Shown: piece by piece, positions 34,567-43,025 of the stretch
How the letters are laid out: the number at the start of each line of letters is the position of its first letter
Numbering within the stretch: the first letter of the stretch is position 1
NCBI RefSeq assembly: GCF_001570965.1
Contig: NZ_BCSR01000007.1
Location: 1 to 64,000 of the forward strand
Direction: 5' to 3'
Origin: Janibacter corallicola NBRC 107790
GTDB taxonomy: Bacteria; Actinomycetota; Actinomycetes; Actinomycetales; Dermatophilaceae
DNA: 64,000 nt
Made by a program: the position numbers and the translations under genes
The notes under the pieces: generated by a model
Databases searched by the model: none
Told to the model about the DNA's origin: nothing
What the model saw: only the letters and a program-made list of their open reading frames with translations

Positions 34567-36030
34567 ATGCCAGCCGTGACGCAGAAGTCCGCACTCGAAT
34601 TCGCCCCCACGGGCCTCTATGTCGACGGGCGGTGGCGCCCGGCGACGGGCGGGGCCACCTTCGCCGTCCACGACCCCGCCACCGGGCGCACCCTCACCGA
34701 GGTCGCCGATGCCTCCGTCGAGGACGGCAGGGCCGCCCTGGACGCGGCGGTCGCGGCCCAGGCGGACTGGGCCGCGACGGATCCGCGCGAGCGCTCGGAG
34801 ATCCTGCGCCGGGCCTTCGAGCTGCTCACCGGGCGGGCCGAGACCTTCGCGATGTTGATGACCCTCGAGATGGGCAAGTCGCTGGCCGAGTCCCGTGGCG
34901 AGGTCACCTACGGGGCGGAGTTCTTCCGGTGGTTCGCCGAGGAGGCGGTGCGCATCCACGGCCGCTACGCCGTGGCCCCGAGCGGTGGCACCCGGCTGGT
35001 GACCATGCGCCAGCCGGTCGGCCCGGTCATGGCGATCACGCCGTGGAACTTCCCGCTCGCGATGGGCACCCGCAAGGTCGGCCCGGCGCTCGCGGCCGGG
35101 TGCACGGTGGTGCTCAAGCCCGCCGGCGAGACCCCGCTGACCACCCTCGCCCTGGCCCGCGTGCTCGAGGAGGCCGGACTGCCCGCCGGCGTGCTCAACG
35201 TCATCACGACGAGCCGGACCGCCGAGGTCAGCGAGCCGATCATCCGCGACCCGCGGCTGCGCAAGCTGACCTTCACCGGCTCCACCGGCGTCGGCCGCAC
35301 CCTCGTCGGGCAGTCCGCGGACCAGCTGCTGCGGGTCTCCATGGAGCTCGGCGGCAATGCCCCCTTCCTCGTCTTCGAGGACGCCGACCTGGAGCGGGCG
35401 GTCGACGGCGCGATGCTGGCGAAGATGCGCAACATCGGCGAGGCGTGCACCGCGGCCAACCGCTTCATCGTCCACGAGTCGGTCGCCGAGGAGTTCTCCG
35501 CCCGGCTGGCCGAGCGCATGGGCGCCCTGACCGTCGGCAAGGGCACGGCGAAGGGGGCCGAGGTCGGCCCCCTCATCACCGAGGCGGCCCGTGGCAACGT
35601 CGCCGAACTGGTCGAGGACGCCGTCACGAAGGGGGCCACCGTGCTCACCGGAGGCGAGGTGCCGACCGGCAAGGGCTGGTTCTACCCGCCGACCGTGCTC
35701 GCCGACGTGCCCGAGGGGGCCCGGGTGCTGCGGGAGGAGATCTTCGGCCCGGTCGCGCCGATCACCACGTTCACGAGCGAGGAGGAGGCGATCCGGCTGG
35801 CCAACTCCAGCGAGTACGGGCTCGTCGCCTACGCCTTCACCGAGGACGGCGCCCGCACCCTGCGGGTGAGCGAGGCCCTCGAGTTCGGGATGGTCGGGAT
35901 CAACCAGGGCGTCGTGTCCAACCCGGCGGCCCCCTTCGGCGGGGTCAAGCACTCCGGCTTCGGGCGCGAGGGCGGCTTCGAGGGGATCGAGGAGTACCTC
36001 GAGACGAAGTATGTCGGCATCGCGCCCTGA
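34567..36030 (+). CDS. gabD: Succinate-semialdehyde dehydrogenase (aldehyde dehydrogenase family)
   Basis: Oxidises succinate semialdehyde to succinate, the last step of the GABA shunt. About 487 residues: LYVDGRWRPATGG, ITPWNFPLAMGTRKVGPALAAGC, FTGSTGVGRTL, Glu in SMELGGNAPF and catalytic Cys in IGEACTAANRF, then INQGVVSNPAAPFGGVKHSG, which is typical of GabD. The ATG at 34567 follows a leaderless promoter; an upstream GTG at 34558 would overlap the -10 box. Its last 20 nt overlap the RNase gene. With the putrescine genes at 26-29 kb a full putrescine-to-succinate route is possible, except that no GABA transaminase is seen. Confidence 0.88.
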   Translation: MPAVTQKSALEFAPTGLYVDGRWRPATGGATFAVHDPATGRTLTEVADASVEDGRAALDAAVAAQADWAATDPRERSEILRRAFELLTGRAETFAMLMTLEMGKSLAESRGEVTYGAEFFRWFAEEAVRIHGRYAVAPSGGTRLVTMRQPVGPVMAITPWNFPLAMGTRKVGPALAAGCTVVLKPAGETPLTTLALARVLEEAGLPAGVLNVITTSRTAEVSEPIIRDPRLRKLTFTGSTGVGRTLVGQSADQLLRVSMELGGNAPFLVFEDADLERAVDGAMLAKMRNIGEACTAANRFIVHESVAEEFSARLAERMGALTVGKGTAKGAEVGPLITEAARGNVAELVEDAVTKGATVLTGGEVPTGKGWFYPPTVLADVPEGARVLREEIFGPVAPITTFTSEEEAIRLANSSEYGLVAYAFTEDGARTLRVSEALEFGMVGINQGVVSNPAAPFGGVKHSGFGREGGFEGIEEYLETKYVGIAP

Positions 36031-36478
36031 GCCGCGCGGGTGGCGCCGGTGGATCCGGATCGGCGGTGGAGTCTTCCTCCTGCTGGTCGTGGCGTGGATC
36101 CTGCTCACCGGGGGAGACCCCCGCGGGATCGGCCGCGGTCCGAACCCGCCCGACACCTCGAGCAGCGCCTCGGCAGGGTCGACCCCGGACTCCGGGCTGG
36201 CGACCGTCCCGGCCTCCGAGCTGCCGCCGGAGGGCCGGGAGACCCTGGAGCTGATCCACGACGGCGGGCCCTTCCCCCACGACCGGGACGGGATCACCTT
36301 CGAGAACAGGGAGGGGATCCTGCCCGAGGAGGAGCGCGGCTACTACAGCGAGTACACCGTGCCCACCCCCGGCGAGGACGACCGCGGTGCCCGACGCATC
36401 GTCAGCGGTGAGGACGGCGACAGCTACTACACGGACGACCACTACGCGAGCTTCCGGCAGATCGAGGAGGGACAGTGA
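36011..36478 (+). CDS. Barnase-like guanyl-specific ribonuclease with N-terminal membrane segment
   Basis: 155-residue exported or membrane-anchored RNase of the barnase/RNase T1-N1 group. Residues 1-16 are basic, 18-33 hydrophobic (signal peptide or anchor), then a 35-residue linker, then the catalytic domain: LPPEGRETLELIHDGGPFPH, NREGILPEEERGYYSEYTV with catalytic Glu114, RGARRI (Arg near 128) and TDDHYASF with His144. It starts inside the end of gabD (20-nt overlap) and its stop overlaps the barstar GTG. Secreted RNases can scavenge RNA or act against competitors; the coupled inhibitor would protect the producer. Confidence 0.88.
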   Translation: MSASRPEPRGWRRWIRIGGGVFLLLVVAWILLTGGDPRGIGRGPNPPDTSSSASAGSTPDSGLATVPASELPPEGRETLELIHDGGPFPHDRDGITFENREGILPEEERGYYSEYTVPTPGEDDRGARRIVSGEDGDSYYTDDHYASFRQIEEGQ

Positions 36479-36810
36479 TCCATATCGACTCCGAGGGCGT
36501 CGACGGGCTGCTCGCCCGCGCCCGCGCGGGCACCGACCGGGTCCACGTCGTCGACGGCGGCACCACGCGCGCGGAGGTGCTCGCCCGCTTCGCCGACGTG
36601 CTGGACTTCCCGGAGTGGTTCGGGGGCAACCTCGATGCCCTCATGGACTGCCTGCGCGACGTGGCCGACCGGCACGAGGGCCCGTGGACCCTCGTCTGGG
36701 CCCCCGGTGACACCGAGCCGGACGGCGGGGCCGACCCGGGGGTGCTCGGCGTGCTCTCCTCGCTGGAGGAGGAGTACCCGGGGGTCAGCGTCGTCGTGGC
36801 CGACCGCTGA
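36475..36810 (+). CDS. Barstar-family ribonuclease inhibitor
   Basis: 111-residue cytosolic inhibitor. The barstar signature is clear: AEVLARFADVLDFPEWFGGNLDALMDCL (aromatic and Asp residues that plug the barnase active site), followed by a WTLVWAPG strand and the C-terminal VSVVVADR strand. No signal peptide, as expected for an inhibitor that protects the cytoplasm. GTG at 36475 overlaps the RNase stop, so the pair is made together. The two read as a matched barnase-barstar module. Confidence 0.92.
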   Translation: MIHIDSEGVDGLLARARAGTDRVHVVDGGTTRAEVLARFADVLDFPEWFGGNLDALMDCLRDVADRHEGPWTLVWAPGDTEPDGGADPGVLGVLSSLEEEYPGVSVVVADR

Positions 36811-36842
36811 GTGCCGGGCGGGCGTTTTGGGAGGATGACCGG

Positions 36843-37343
36843 GTGACCACACCCACCGACACCCGCATCACCCTCTCCCGAGTCATGTCCAATGCCGAGG
36901 CCAACCTCCTGGGCACGGTGCACGGCGGCAACATCATGAAGATGGTCGACGACACCGCCGGGGTCTCGGCCAACCGCTTCGCCCAAGGGCCGGCCGTCAC
37001 GGCGGCGATGGACGAGATGGCCTTCCACAACCCCGTCCGGGTCGGGGACGTGCTGCACGTGAGCGCCCAGGTCAACTGGGCCGGGCAGACCTCCATGGAG
37101 GTGGGCGTGCGTGCCGAGGTCGACCGGTGGGACGCGGTCACCGACCGGGTGCACGTCGCCAGCGCCTACCTGGTCTTCGTGGCCGTGGACGGCGAAGGGG
37201 GACCCCGCTCCGTCCCCGAGCTGGCACCGGAGACGCCGGAGGAGCGGCGCCGCTTCCACGAGGCCGAGATCCGCCGGGAGAACCGGCTGGCGAGGCGAAC
37301 GGCCATCAGCTCCTCCCGCGCCGAGGGGCGGGTGCAGGCATGA
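36843..37343 (+). CDS. Acyl-CoA thioesterase, hotdog fold (YciA/BACH type)
   Basis: Hydrolyses acyl-CoA. 166 residues: ITLSRVMSNAEANLLGTVHGGNIMKMVDDTAG (hotdog helix with Asn and the catalytic-type Asp), FHNPVRVGDVLHVSAQVNW and VASAYLVFVAVD. The C-terminus is a charged helix (EERRRFHEAEIRRENRLARR). GTG at 36843 is preceded by GGGAGG. The stop overlaps the dxr ATG, so it is the first gene of the thioesterase-dxr-rseP-ispG run. Confidence 0.9.
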   Translation: MTTPTDTRITLSRVMSNAEANLLGTVHGGNIMKMVDDTAGVSANRFAQGPAVTAAMDEMAFHNPVRVGDVLHVSAQVNWAGQTSMEVGVRAEVDRWDAVTDRVHVASAYLVFVAVDGEGGPRSVPELAPETPEERRRFHEAEIRRENRLARRTAISSSRAEGRVQA

Positions 37344-38530
37344 GTACCCGGGTCACGCTGCTCGGGTCGACCGGCTCGATCGGGACCCAGGGGCTGCAGG
37401 TCATCGGCGGGCACCCCGACCGGTTCGAGGTGGCGGCGATCTCCGGGGGGTCCAACACCGGCCTGCTGGCCAAGCAGGCCGCCCGCTTCCGGCCGGACGT
37501 CGTCGCGGCGGCGACCGGGACGGCGGAGGAGCTGCGCGCCGCGGTGGCCACCGCGGCCGACGATGCAGGGGCCACCGGCTACGCCCCGGAGGTCCTCGTC
37601 GGCCCGGAGGCGGCCACGGAGGTCGCCGCGAGGGAGACCGACGTCGTGCTCAACGGCATCACCGGCGCCATCGGGCTGCGGCCGACCCTGGCCGCGCTCC
37701 GCTCGGGCGCGCGGCTGGCGCTGGCGAACAAGGAGTCGCTGATCATCGGCGGCCCGCTCGTGCGGGCCGCCGCGGGGCCCGGTCAGATCGTGCCGGTGGA
37801 CTCCGAGCACTCCGCGATCGCGCAGAGCCTGCGGTCGGGGTCCCACGAGGAGGTGCGCCGGCTCGTCGTGACCGCGAGCGGTGGCCCCTTCCGCGGGATG
37901 AGCGTGGACGAGCTCGCCGAGGTGACCCCGGAGGCGGCGCTGCAGCACCCGAACTTCGCGATGGGTCGGGTCATCACGACGAACAGCGCCACCCTGGTGA
38001 ACAAGGGGTTGGAGCTGATCGAGGCGCACCTGCTCTTCGACGTCCCGATGGACTCGATCGAGGCGGTCGTGCACTCGCAGCAGATCATCCACTCGATGGT
38101 CGAGTTCCACGACGGCGCCGTCGTCGCCCAGCTCGGGTTGCCGACGATGCTCGTGCCGATCGCGCTCGGGCTCGCCTGGCCGGAGCGACTGGTCGACGTC
38201 GAGACGCCCGTGGACTGGACGCAGGCGGCCGACTGGCGCTTCGAGCCCGTCGACCACTCGGCCTTCCCCGCGGTGCGCCTCGCCCAGGAGGTCGGGGCCG
38301 CCGGGGGGAGCCGGCCGGCGGTCTACAACGCCGCCAACGAGGTCGCGGTGGACGCCTTCCACGAGGGCCGCTGCGGCTTCCTCGACATCGTCGGCACGGT
38401 CGCCGAGGTGGTCCAGCGCCACGACCCGGACGAGCACGACTCCGACACGGTCGAAGGGGTCTTCGCGGCCGATGCGTGGGCTCGCCGCGAGGCCACCGTG
38501 GTGCTGGGGGGCGTCCCCGGCCGACAATGA
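37340..38530 (+). CDS. dxr: 1-deoxy-D-xylulose 5-phosphate reductoisomerase
   Basis: Second step of the non-mevalonate isoprenoid pathway, giving MEP. 396 residues: NADPH-binding LLGSTGSIGTQGLQV, LALANKESLIIGG, metal/substrate motif PVDSEHSAIAQSL, TASGGPFRG, and VYNAANEVAVDAFHEGR. The ATG at 37340 overlaps the thioesterase stop. ispG of the same pathway lies 1.4 kb downstream beyond rseP, the standard actinobacterial order. Confidence 0.96.
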   Translation: MSTRVTLLGSTGSIGTQGLQVIGGHPDRFEVAAISGGSNTGLLAKQAARFRPDVVAAATGTAEELRAAVATAADDAGATGYAPEVLVGPEAATEVAARETDVVLNGITGAIGLRPTLAALRSGARLALANKESLIIGGPLVRAAAGPGQIVPVDSEHSAIAQSLRSGSHEEVRRLVVTASGGPFRGMSVDELAEVTPEAALQHPNFAMGRVITTNSATLVNKGLELIEAHLLFDVPMDSIEAVVHSQQIIHSMVEFHDGAVVAQLGLPTMLVPIALGLAWPERLVDVETPVDWTQAADWRFEPVDHSAFPAVRLAQEVGAAGGSRPAVYNAANEVAVDAFHEGRCGFLDIVGTVAEVVQRHDPDEHDSDTVEGVFAADAWARREATVVLGGVPGRQ

Positions 38531-38536
38531 GACGAT
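38531..38536 (+). promoter_or_regulatory. Possible leaderless -10 box of rseP
   Basis: GACGAT at 38531-38536, 6 nt before the ATG at 38543; a GACAAT 8 nt farther upstream is an alternative. No Shine-Dalgarno sequence in the 12-nt gap after dxr. Confidence 0.45.
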
Positions 38537-38542
38537 GACCCC

Positions 38543-39880
38543 ATGCTGCTGTACGCACTCGGGGTCGTGCTGGCCTTCCTCGGGGTCTCGTTGTCGATCG
38601 CGTTGCACGAGGTGGGCCACCTCGTGCCTGCCAAGAAGTTCGGCGTGCGCGTGACCCAGTACATGGTCGGCTTCGGACCGACCATCTTCTCGCGTCGCCG
38701 CGGGGAGACCGAGTACGGCGTCAAGGCGGTGCCGCTCGGCGGCTACATCCGGATGATCGGGATGTTCCCGCCCGCCCCCGGGCAGGACCCGATGCGGACG
38801 CGGGCCTCGAGCACCGGCCGCTTCGGTCAGCTCATCGACGAGGCCCGGCAGCAGAGCCTCGAGGAGGTGCGTCCCGGCGACGACGGGCGGATGTTCTACC
38901 AGCTGCCGGTGTGGAAGCGGGTCGTCATCATGTTCGGCGGGCCGGTGATGAACCTGCTCATCGCCCTGGTCCTCTTCACCGGGATCTTCACGCTCCACGG
39001 GATCGCCGTGACCACGCCGCAGGTCTCCTCGGTGAGCCAGTGCGTCGACATCTCCCAGGTGGGGCAGTCCTCCAAGGACACGTGCACCTCGGACATGCCG
39101 GTCGCCCCGGCCAACGCGGCGGGCATCAAGCCGGGGGACACCATCACGGCGATCAACGGCCACTCGATCTCGACGTGGGACGACGTCAGCCAGGCGATCC
39201 GCGGCAACTTGGGCAAGCAGCTGCACATCACCGTCGACCGGGACGGGCGGGCCAAGCAGCTGACCGCGGACCCCATCGTCATGCAGATGCCGGTCTACGA
39301 CGAGGACGGCAAGGTCGAGCACGAGGCCGACGGGTCGATCCGCAGCGAGCGGGCCGGCTTCCTCGGTGTCTCCGGCACCCGGGAGGTGCAGCCGCAGCCG
39401 CTCACGGCCGTGCCCGGTCTCTTCGGCGACGCCCTCGGGGACACCTACGAGCTGCTCGTGAAGATCCCTCAGAAGCTCGTCGGGGTCTCCCAGGCGGCCT
39501 TCGGCGACGCGCAACGTGACCCCAACGGGCCGATGTCGGTCGTCGGCGTGGGCCGGGTCGCCGGTGAGGTCGCGAGCTCCGACGTCTTCGGCGACACCTC
39601 GGACAAGGCGATCCTGCTCGTCAGCCTGCTCGGCTCGCTCAACCTCGTCCTCTTCGCCTTCAACACCATCCCCCTGCTGCCGCTCGACGGCGGGCACATC
39701 GCCGGGGCGCTCTGGGAGGCGGTCAAGCGCGGCTGGGCCCGGGCGCGGCGGCGCCCCGACCCCGGCCCGGTCGACGTGGCCAAGGCGCTGCCGCTCGCCT
39801 ACGTGGTGGCCCTCGCCTTCATCGGCATGACGCTGCTGCTCGTCTACGCCGACATCGTCTCACCGGTGCGCCTGACCTGA
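38543..39880 (+). CDS. rseP: Site-2 protease RseP (M50 family)
   Basis: Intramembrane zinc metalloprotease that cleaves anti-sigma factors and other membrane proteins. 445 residues: first membrane helix carries HEVGH (His22, Glu23, His26); a PDZ domain lies at about residues 180-250 ([23 protein letters not shown] split around the binding groove); the last helices contain [13 protein letters not shown] with the third metal ligand. Mycobacterial homologues (Rip1) control cell-envelope sigma factors. Sits between dxr and ispG as in other actinobacteria. Confidence 0.95.
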   Translation: MLLYALGVVLAFLGVSLSIALHEVGHLVPAKKFGVRVTQYMVGFGPTIFSRRRGETEYGVKAVPLGGYIRMIGMFPPAPGQDPMRTRASSTGRFGQLIDEARQQSLEEVRPGDDGRMFYQLPVWKRVVIMFGGPVMNLLIALVLFTGIFTLHGIAVTTPQVSSVSQCVDISQVGQSSKDTCTSDMPVAPANAAGIKPGDTITAINGHSISTWDDVSQAIRGNLGKQLHITVDRDGRAKQLTADPIVMQMPVYDEDGKVEHEADGSIRSERAGFLGVSGTREVQPQPLTAVPGLFGDALGDTYELLVKIPQKLVGVSQAAFGDAQRDPNGPMSVVGVGRVAGEVASSDVFGDTSDKAILLVSLLGSLNLVLFAFNTIPLLPLDGGHIAGALWEAVKRGWARARRRPDPGPVDVAKALPLAYVVALAFIGMTLLLVYADIVSPVRLT

Positions 39881-39896
39881 TCCCGGGAGCGGGAGC

Positions 39897-39902
39897 CATA
39901 AT
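39897..39902 (+). promoter_or_regulatory. Leaderless -10 box of ispG
   Basis: CATAAT at 39897-39902, 7 nt before the ATG at 39910. The element overlaps an in-frame ATG at 39901, so the second ATG is the likely start. TGACCT at 39873-39878 may act as -35 with an 18-nt spacer. Confidence 0.68.
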
Positions 39903-39909
39903 GGGGGCC

Positions 39910-41067
39910 ATGAACGTCTCCCTGGGAATGCCGAAGGCCCCCGACCCGGTGCTCGCCCCTCGCCGCCGGACCCGCCAGATCAAGGTGGGCTCGGTCGGTG
40001 TCGGCAGCGAGAGCCCGATCTCGGTGCAGTCGATGACCACGACCAACACCACGGACGTCAACGCGACGCTGCAGCAGATCGCGGAGCTGACCGCGGCCGG
40101 GTGCGACATCGTGCGCGTCGCGTGCCCGAGCGCCGACGACGCCGAGGCGCTGCCGGCGATCGCCCGGCACAGCCAGATCCCGGTGATCGCGGACATCCAC
40201 TTCCAGCCGAAGTACGTCTACGCCGCGATCGAGGCCGGCTGCGCGGCGGTGCGGGTCAACCCCGGCAACATCCGCAAGTTCGACGACCAGGTCAAGGAGA
40301 TCGCCCAGGCCGCCAAGGACCACGGCACCTCCATCCGGATCGGCGTCAACGCCGGTTCCCTCGACAAGCGGCTGCTCGAGAAGTACGGCAAGGCCACCCC
40401 CGAGGCGCTCGTCGAGTCCGCCGTGTGGGAGGCCTCGCTCTTCGAGGAGCACGACTTCCACGACTTCAAGATCTCGGTCAAGCACAACGACCCGGTGACG
40501 ATGGTGCGCGCGTACGAGCTGCTCGCCGAGGCGGGCGACTGGCCGCTGCACCTGGGCGTCACCGAGGCCGGTCCGGCCTTCCAGGGGACCATCAAGTCCG
40601 CCACCGCCTTCGGTGCCCTTCTCTCGAAGGGGATCGGCGACACCATCCGCGTCTCGCTCTCCGCCCCGCCGGTGGAGGAGGTCAAGGTCGGCCAGCAGAT
40701 CCTGCAGGGCCTCGGGCTGCGTCCGAGGAAGCTGGAGATCGTCTCCTGCCCGAGCTGCGGCCGGGCCCAGGTCGACGTCTACAAGCTGGCCGACGAGGTG
40801 ACCGCAGGGCTGGAGGGGCTGACCGTCCCCCTTCGTGTCGCGGTCATGGGCTGCGTCGTCAACGGGCCGGGGGAGGCCCGCGAGGCCGACCTCGGGGTCG
40901 CCTCCGGCAACGGCAAGGGGCAGATCTTCGTCAAGGGTGAGGTCATCAAGACCGTGCCCGAGTCCCAGATCGTCGAGACCCTCATCGAGGAGGCCAGCCG
41001 GATCGCCGAGGAGATGGGTGAGCCGGTGGACGGGGAGACCGCGGGCGCACAGGTGAGCGTCGGCTGA
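39910..41067 (+). CDS. ispG: 4-hydroxy-3-methylbut-2-enyl diphosphate synthase (IspG)
   Basis: Iron-sulfur enzyme of the MEP pathway. About 385 residues: [27 protein letters not shown] start motif, [35 protein letters not shown], then the 4Fe-4S ligands in [14 protein letters not shown] and [17 protein letters not shown]. Start at 39910 follows a leaderless -10 box. The GNAT gene follows after 14 nt with its own -10 box. Confidence 0.96.
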   Translation: MNVSLGMPKAPDPVLAPRRRTRQIKVGSVGVGSESPISVQSMTTTNTTDVNATLQQIAELTAAGCDIVRVACPSADDAEALPAIARHSQIPVIADIHFQPKYVYAAIEAGCAAVRVNPGNIRKFDDQVKEIAQAAKDHGTSIRIGVNAGSLDKRLLEKYGKATPEALVESAVWEASLFEEHDFHDFKISVKHNDPVTMVRAYELLAEAGDWPLHLGVTEAGPAFQGTIKSATAFGALLSKGIGDTIRVSLSAPPVEEVKVGQQILQGLGLRPRKLEIVSCPSCGRAQVDVYKLADEVTAGLEGLTVPLRVAVMGCVVNGPGEAREADLGVASGNGKGQIFVKGEVIKTVPESQIVETLIEEASRIAEEMGEPVDGETAGAQVSVG

Positions 41068-41069
41068 CC

Positions 41070-41075
41070 TAGGCT
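41070..41075 (+). promoter_or_regulatory. Leaderless -10 box of the GNAT gene
   Basis: TAGGCT at 41070-41075, 6 nt before the GTG at 41082, directly after the ispG stop. No clear -35. Confidence 0.6.
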
Positions 41076-41081
41076 GAGAGG

Positions 41082-41930
41082 GTGCTGCGCACCCGCAACC
41101 AACCGATCCGGCTCCTGGGCGTCGACGACGTCGACGATGCCCTGGACCTGTGCGCGGCGGACCCGGCGGCCAATGTCTTCGTCGCCAGCAGGATCCTCGA
41201 CGGCGGTCTGGGGCACGGCTCCTCCGCCGCCCACGGGTACTTCCGCGAGGGGCAGCTGTCCTCGCTGATCTGGACCGTCGCCAACGTCATCCCGGTCGGC
41301 ACCGACGTGCAGAGCCGGCTGGCGCTCTCGGAGAAGGTGCGCCGGATGCGGCGCCGGTGCGCCTCCTTCCTCGGTCCGCGGGATCAGGTCCTCGGCCTGT
41401 GGCAGGAGGTCGGCGGGAGCTACCCCGCGCCGCGCTCGTTGCGCGCCGAGCAGCCGCTGCTGGGCACCCGCACGCCGCCCTCGGTGCTCGGGGTCGAGCT
41501 CGACCCGCGGGTGCGTCCGGCCACCCTCGACGAGGTCGACCTCGTCCTCCCGGCGGCCGAGCACATGTTCACCGAGGAGATCGGCTACCGGCCCTACACC
41601 GGCAGCCCGGCCTTCTACCGGGACTCCATCTGGCGGCTCATCCGCGCCGGGCGCACCTATGTCGCCGTCGAGGACGGCCGGGTGATCTTCAAGGCCGACG
41701 TCGGGTCGGTCGCGCTGGGGGCCTGCCAGATCCAGGGCGTGTGGTTGGCGCCCGAGCTGCGGGGCCGCGGCATGGCGCCCGCGCTCATGGCCTCGGCGCT
41801 GGAGCAGACCCTGGCCGAGCACGCCCCCTTCGCCACGCTCTACGTCAACGACTACAACGCCCCCGCCCTGGCCACCTACCGGCGCGTGGGCATGGAGCAG
41901 ATCGGGACTTTCGCGACGATCCTCTTCTGA
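41082..41930 (+). CDS. GNAT acetyltransferase with N-terminal DUF4081-type domain
   Basis: 282-residue protein found next to ispG in many actinobacteria. The N-terminal half (PIRLLGVDDVDDALDLCAADPAANVFVASRI) is DUF4081-like; the C-terminal half is a GNAT fold with IQGVWLAPELRGRGMAPALMASAL (acetyl-CoA pyrophosphate loop RGRGMA) and LYVNDYNAPALATYRRVGM. Substrate unknown. Its stop lies in a small hairpin shared with the convergent reductase gene. Confidence 0.88.
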   Translation: MLRTRNQPIRLLGVDDVDDALDLCAADPAANVFVASRILDGGLGHGSSAAHGYFREGQLSSLIWTVANVIPVGTDVQSRLALSEKVRRMRRRCASFLGPRDQVLGLWQEVGGSYPAPRSLRAEQPLLGTRTPPSVLGVELDPRVRPATLDEVDLVLPAAEHMFTEEIGYRPYTGSPAFYRDSIWRLIRAGRTYVAVEDGRVIFKADVGSVALGACQIQGVWLAPELRGRGMAPALMASALEQTLAEHAPFATLYVNDYNAPALATYRRVGMEQIGTFATILF

Positions 41931-41943
41931 GGCACTCCTCAGA
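41926..41943. terminator. Short hairpin holding both convergent stop codons
   Basis: TCTGAGG (41926-41932) pairs with CCTCAGA (41937-41943) around CACT. The TGA of the GNAT gene lies in one arm and the TGA of the opposite reductase gene in the other. Only 7 bp and without a T-tract, so termination is uncertain. Confidence 0.45.
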
Positions 41944-42907
41944 GCGTGAAGACGATCTTCCCGACCTGGTCCCCGGACTCCATCGCCGCGAACCCCTCGC
42001 GGGCGGACTCCAGGGGCAGCGTGCGGTCCACGAGCGGGCGGGTCCCGGTGGACTCGAGGAAGCGCACGAGGTCACCCAGCTCCCCCTTCGTGCCCATCGT
42101 GGAGCCGATGACGCTCAACTGGAGGAAGAAGATCCTGGTCAGCTGGGCGTCGTCGGGCTTCGGGCCGCTCGTGTGCCCGCACACGACGAGCCGCCCGCCC
42201 GGGCGCAGCGAGCGGATCGAGTGCGACCACGTGGCCTGCCCGACCGACTCCATGACGGCGTCGACCTTCTCCGGGAGGCGTTCACCGCTCGGGACGGCCA
42301 GGTGGGCACCCAGCTCGCGGGCGCGCCCGAGCTTCTCCTCGCTGCGCGAGGTGGCGATCACGCGCAGGCCGGCGGCGCTCGCGAGGGTGATCAGGGCGGT
42401 CGCGACGCCGCCCCCGACGCCCTGGACCAGGACGGTCTCGCCGGGGCGCATCGCGCCGCGCACGAAGAGCATCCGGTAGGCGGTCAGCCACGCGGTCGGC
42501 AGGCAGGCGGCCTCGACCATCGAGAGGGACTGCGGCTTGGGCACGACGTTGCCCTTCGGCACGACCACCGTGTCGGCGAAGGTGCCCTGGTGCTTCTCGG
42601 AGAGCAACGAGCGGCGCGGGTCGGTCGTCTCGTCGCCGGTGAAGCCGGGGGAGGGGATCACCGAGTGGACGAGGACCTCGCGCCCCTCCTCGTCGAGCCC
42701 GGCGGCGTCGCAGCCGAGGATCATCGGCAGCCGCTCCTCGCCGAGGCCCACCCCGCGGAGCGAGAAGAGGTCGTGGTGGTTCAGCGCCGCGGCCTGCACC
42801 CGCACCCTCGCCCAACCATCGGGGACCTCCGGCTCGGGACGCTCACCGACCACCAGGCCGGCCAGCGGGTTCTCGGGATTGATGGTCTCGGCGTAGACGG
42901 CGCGCAC
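41939..42907 (-). CDS. MDR-superfamily quinone oxidoreductase-like protein
   Basis: Medium-chain dehydrogenase/reductase, 322 residues. N-terminal GroES-like domain (WARVRVQAAALNHHDLFSLRG, MILGCDAAG), NADPH-binding Rossmann domain with VLVQGVGGGVATALITLASAAGLRVIATSRS in two parts and GGRLVVCGHTSG. The GTG at 42907 has AAAGGAG 5 nt upstream. Zinc-site cysteines are not complete, so this is probably a zinc-independent NADPH:quinone or enone reductase; the substrate is not known. TAGAGT at 42947-42942 (minus) could be its -10 box. Confidence 0.85.
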   Translation of the reverse strand: MRAVYAETINPENPLAGLVVGERPEPEVPDGWARVRVQAAALNHHDLFSLRGVGLGEERLPMILGCDAAGLDEEGREVLVHSVIPSPGFTGDETTDPRRSLLSEKHQGTFADTVVVPKGNVVPKPQSLSMVEAACLPTAWLTAYRMLFVRGAMRPGETVLVQGVGGGVATALITLASAAGLRVIATSRSEEKLGRARELGAHLAVPSGERLPEKVDAVMESVGQATWSHSIRSLRPGGRLVVCGHTSGPKPDDAQLTRIFFLQLSVIGSTMGTKGELGDLVRFLESTGTRPLVDRTLPLESAREGFAAMESGDQVGKIVFTL

Positions 42908-43025
42908 GTGAACTCCTTTGGTCGGGGCGTTGATCTCCCTCACTCTAGGAGGATCCGGGGGGCGCCCGCCCGGGCCGGACCGGATAGCGTGACGGGAAAC
43001 TTCCGAGCAGCGAGGAGCAGGCCCC

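Noticed and set aside
36011-36810. RNase and inhibitor as a classical intracellular toxin-antitoxin system
   Set aside because: The RNase has an N-terminal membrane/export segment and barnase signature, so it acts outside the cytoplasm or at the surface; barstar is an immunity protein.
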